Origin: an uncultured Bacillota bacterium
GTDB lineage: Bacteria; Bacillota; UBA994; UBA5500
Direction: 5' to 3'
Length of the DNA stretch: 6,256 nucleotides
NCBI GenBank assembly: GCA_937874815.1
Contig: CALNBW010000021.1
Location: 1 to 6,256, forward strand
The notes beneath the pieces are model-generated. The model saw nothing but the letters and a program-made list of their open reading frames with translations, ran no database searches and was not told the origin of the DNA. Position 1 is the stretch's first letter. Every line of letters starts with the position of its first letter. Shown in pieces: positions 6,103 through 6,256 of the stretch. The position numbers were made by a program, and so were the translations under genes.

Positions 6103-6256
6103 ATGTAGGACTATTTCCTAGGGCTATAGACCCAGACGACATAGGACCCGACTGCATCAACAGCTGCTCCAGAGCTTGTAGCGCAGTTAGTGGCGTATTC
6201 TCGGGGGTTTTACACCTCAATTATGAAGTCAATCCACAAGATCCGTGCAGCCAAGG
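6103..6256. other. Right-edge stretch without a supported gene
   Basis: No convincing coding sequence is seen on either strand. A loose direct repeat is present (ATAGACCCAGAC at 6126-6137 and ATAGGACCCGAC at 6141-6152). On the minus strand a 14-codon open tail enters from the edge and ends at TAA 6212-6210; it is too short to call a gene, though it could be the end of the upstream neighbour. Confidence 0.4.

Noticed and set aside
6210..6254. 14-codon open tail on the minus strand (AARILWIDFIIEV then TAA) entering from the right edge
   Set aside because: It is too short to distinguish from a chance open frame and has no family match; it is noted only as a possible 3' end of the upstream gene.
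5967..6256. Open reading frame on the plus strand reaching the right edge, with a hydrophobic start and several cysteines
   Set aside because: It lies across the terminator-bearing RNA region, has no ribosome binding site before its ATG at 6036-6038 or its TTG codons, and its translation resembles no family I know. It is probably a chance open frame, though the window edge hides its end.
1..6256. CRISPR array, tRNA, rRNA or insertion-sequence transposase
   Set aside because: No regularly spaced direct repeats, tRNA cloverleaf, rRNA signature or transposase motif was seen on either strand.

Overview
The window looks like chromosomal DNA of a moderately GC-rich Bacillota (clostridial-type) bacterium. 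The evidence is a ComFA-type competence helicase, a RecD2/YrrC-type helicase without a RecBC context, strong AAGGAGG-type ribosome binding sites and a classical U-tract terminator. I cannot name the genus. All recognisable genes lie on the minus strand, so the window reads right to left.

Right edge to about 6030: no gene can be supported here. The stretch holds small AT-rich inverted repeats and a possible extended -10 promoter. About 6029-5836: a candidate structured RNA of about 190 nt. It has a C-rich 5' part, then an 88-nt domain closed by a 6-bp helix that contains three further hairpins (one with a GAAA loop), then a perfect 10-bp terminator stem with a run of eight U. It resembles a riboswitch or attenuator leader, or a stand-alone small RNA, and I do not recognise its family. 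5797-5748: an extended -10 element and a strong ribosome binding site lead into recD2 (5748-3568), a complete 726-residue superfamily 1B DNA helicase.

3567-3276: a 292-bp gap made up largely of repeat DNA. It contains a 40-bp palindromic repeat ending in CGTAGGGGC/GCCCCTACG and, 14 bp away, a concentric imperfect palindrome of about 175 bp. The palindrome ends 14 bp before the comFA ribosome binding site, so it would lie in the comFA leader if transcription starts upstream of it.

3275-1: a tight gene cluster, comFA -> pxpA -> pxpB. The comFA end overlaps the pxpA start by 14 bp, and pxpA and pxpB are 5 bp apart with the pxpB ribosome binding site covering the pxpA stop. PxpA and PxpB are two of the three subunits of the ATP-dependent 5-oxoprolinase; pxpC would be expected just beyond the left edge. 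pxpB runs off the window, and its reading frame passes through a second copy of the same palindromic repeat.

The functional themes are DNA unwinding and repair (RecD2), DNA uptake (ComFA) and 5-oxoproline salvage (PxpA, PxpB). The joining of comFA to a metabolic operon is unusual. The most promising undescribed elements are the structured RNA before recD2, the large palindrome before comFA, and the repeat inside the end of pxpB.
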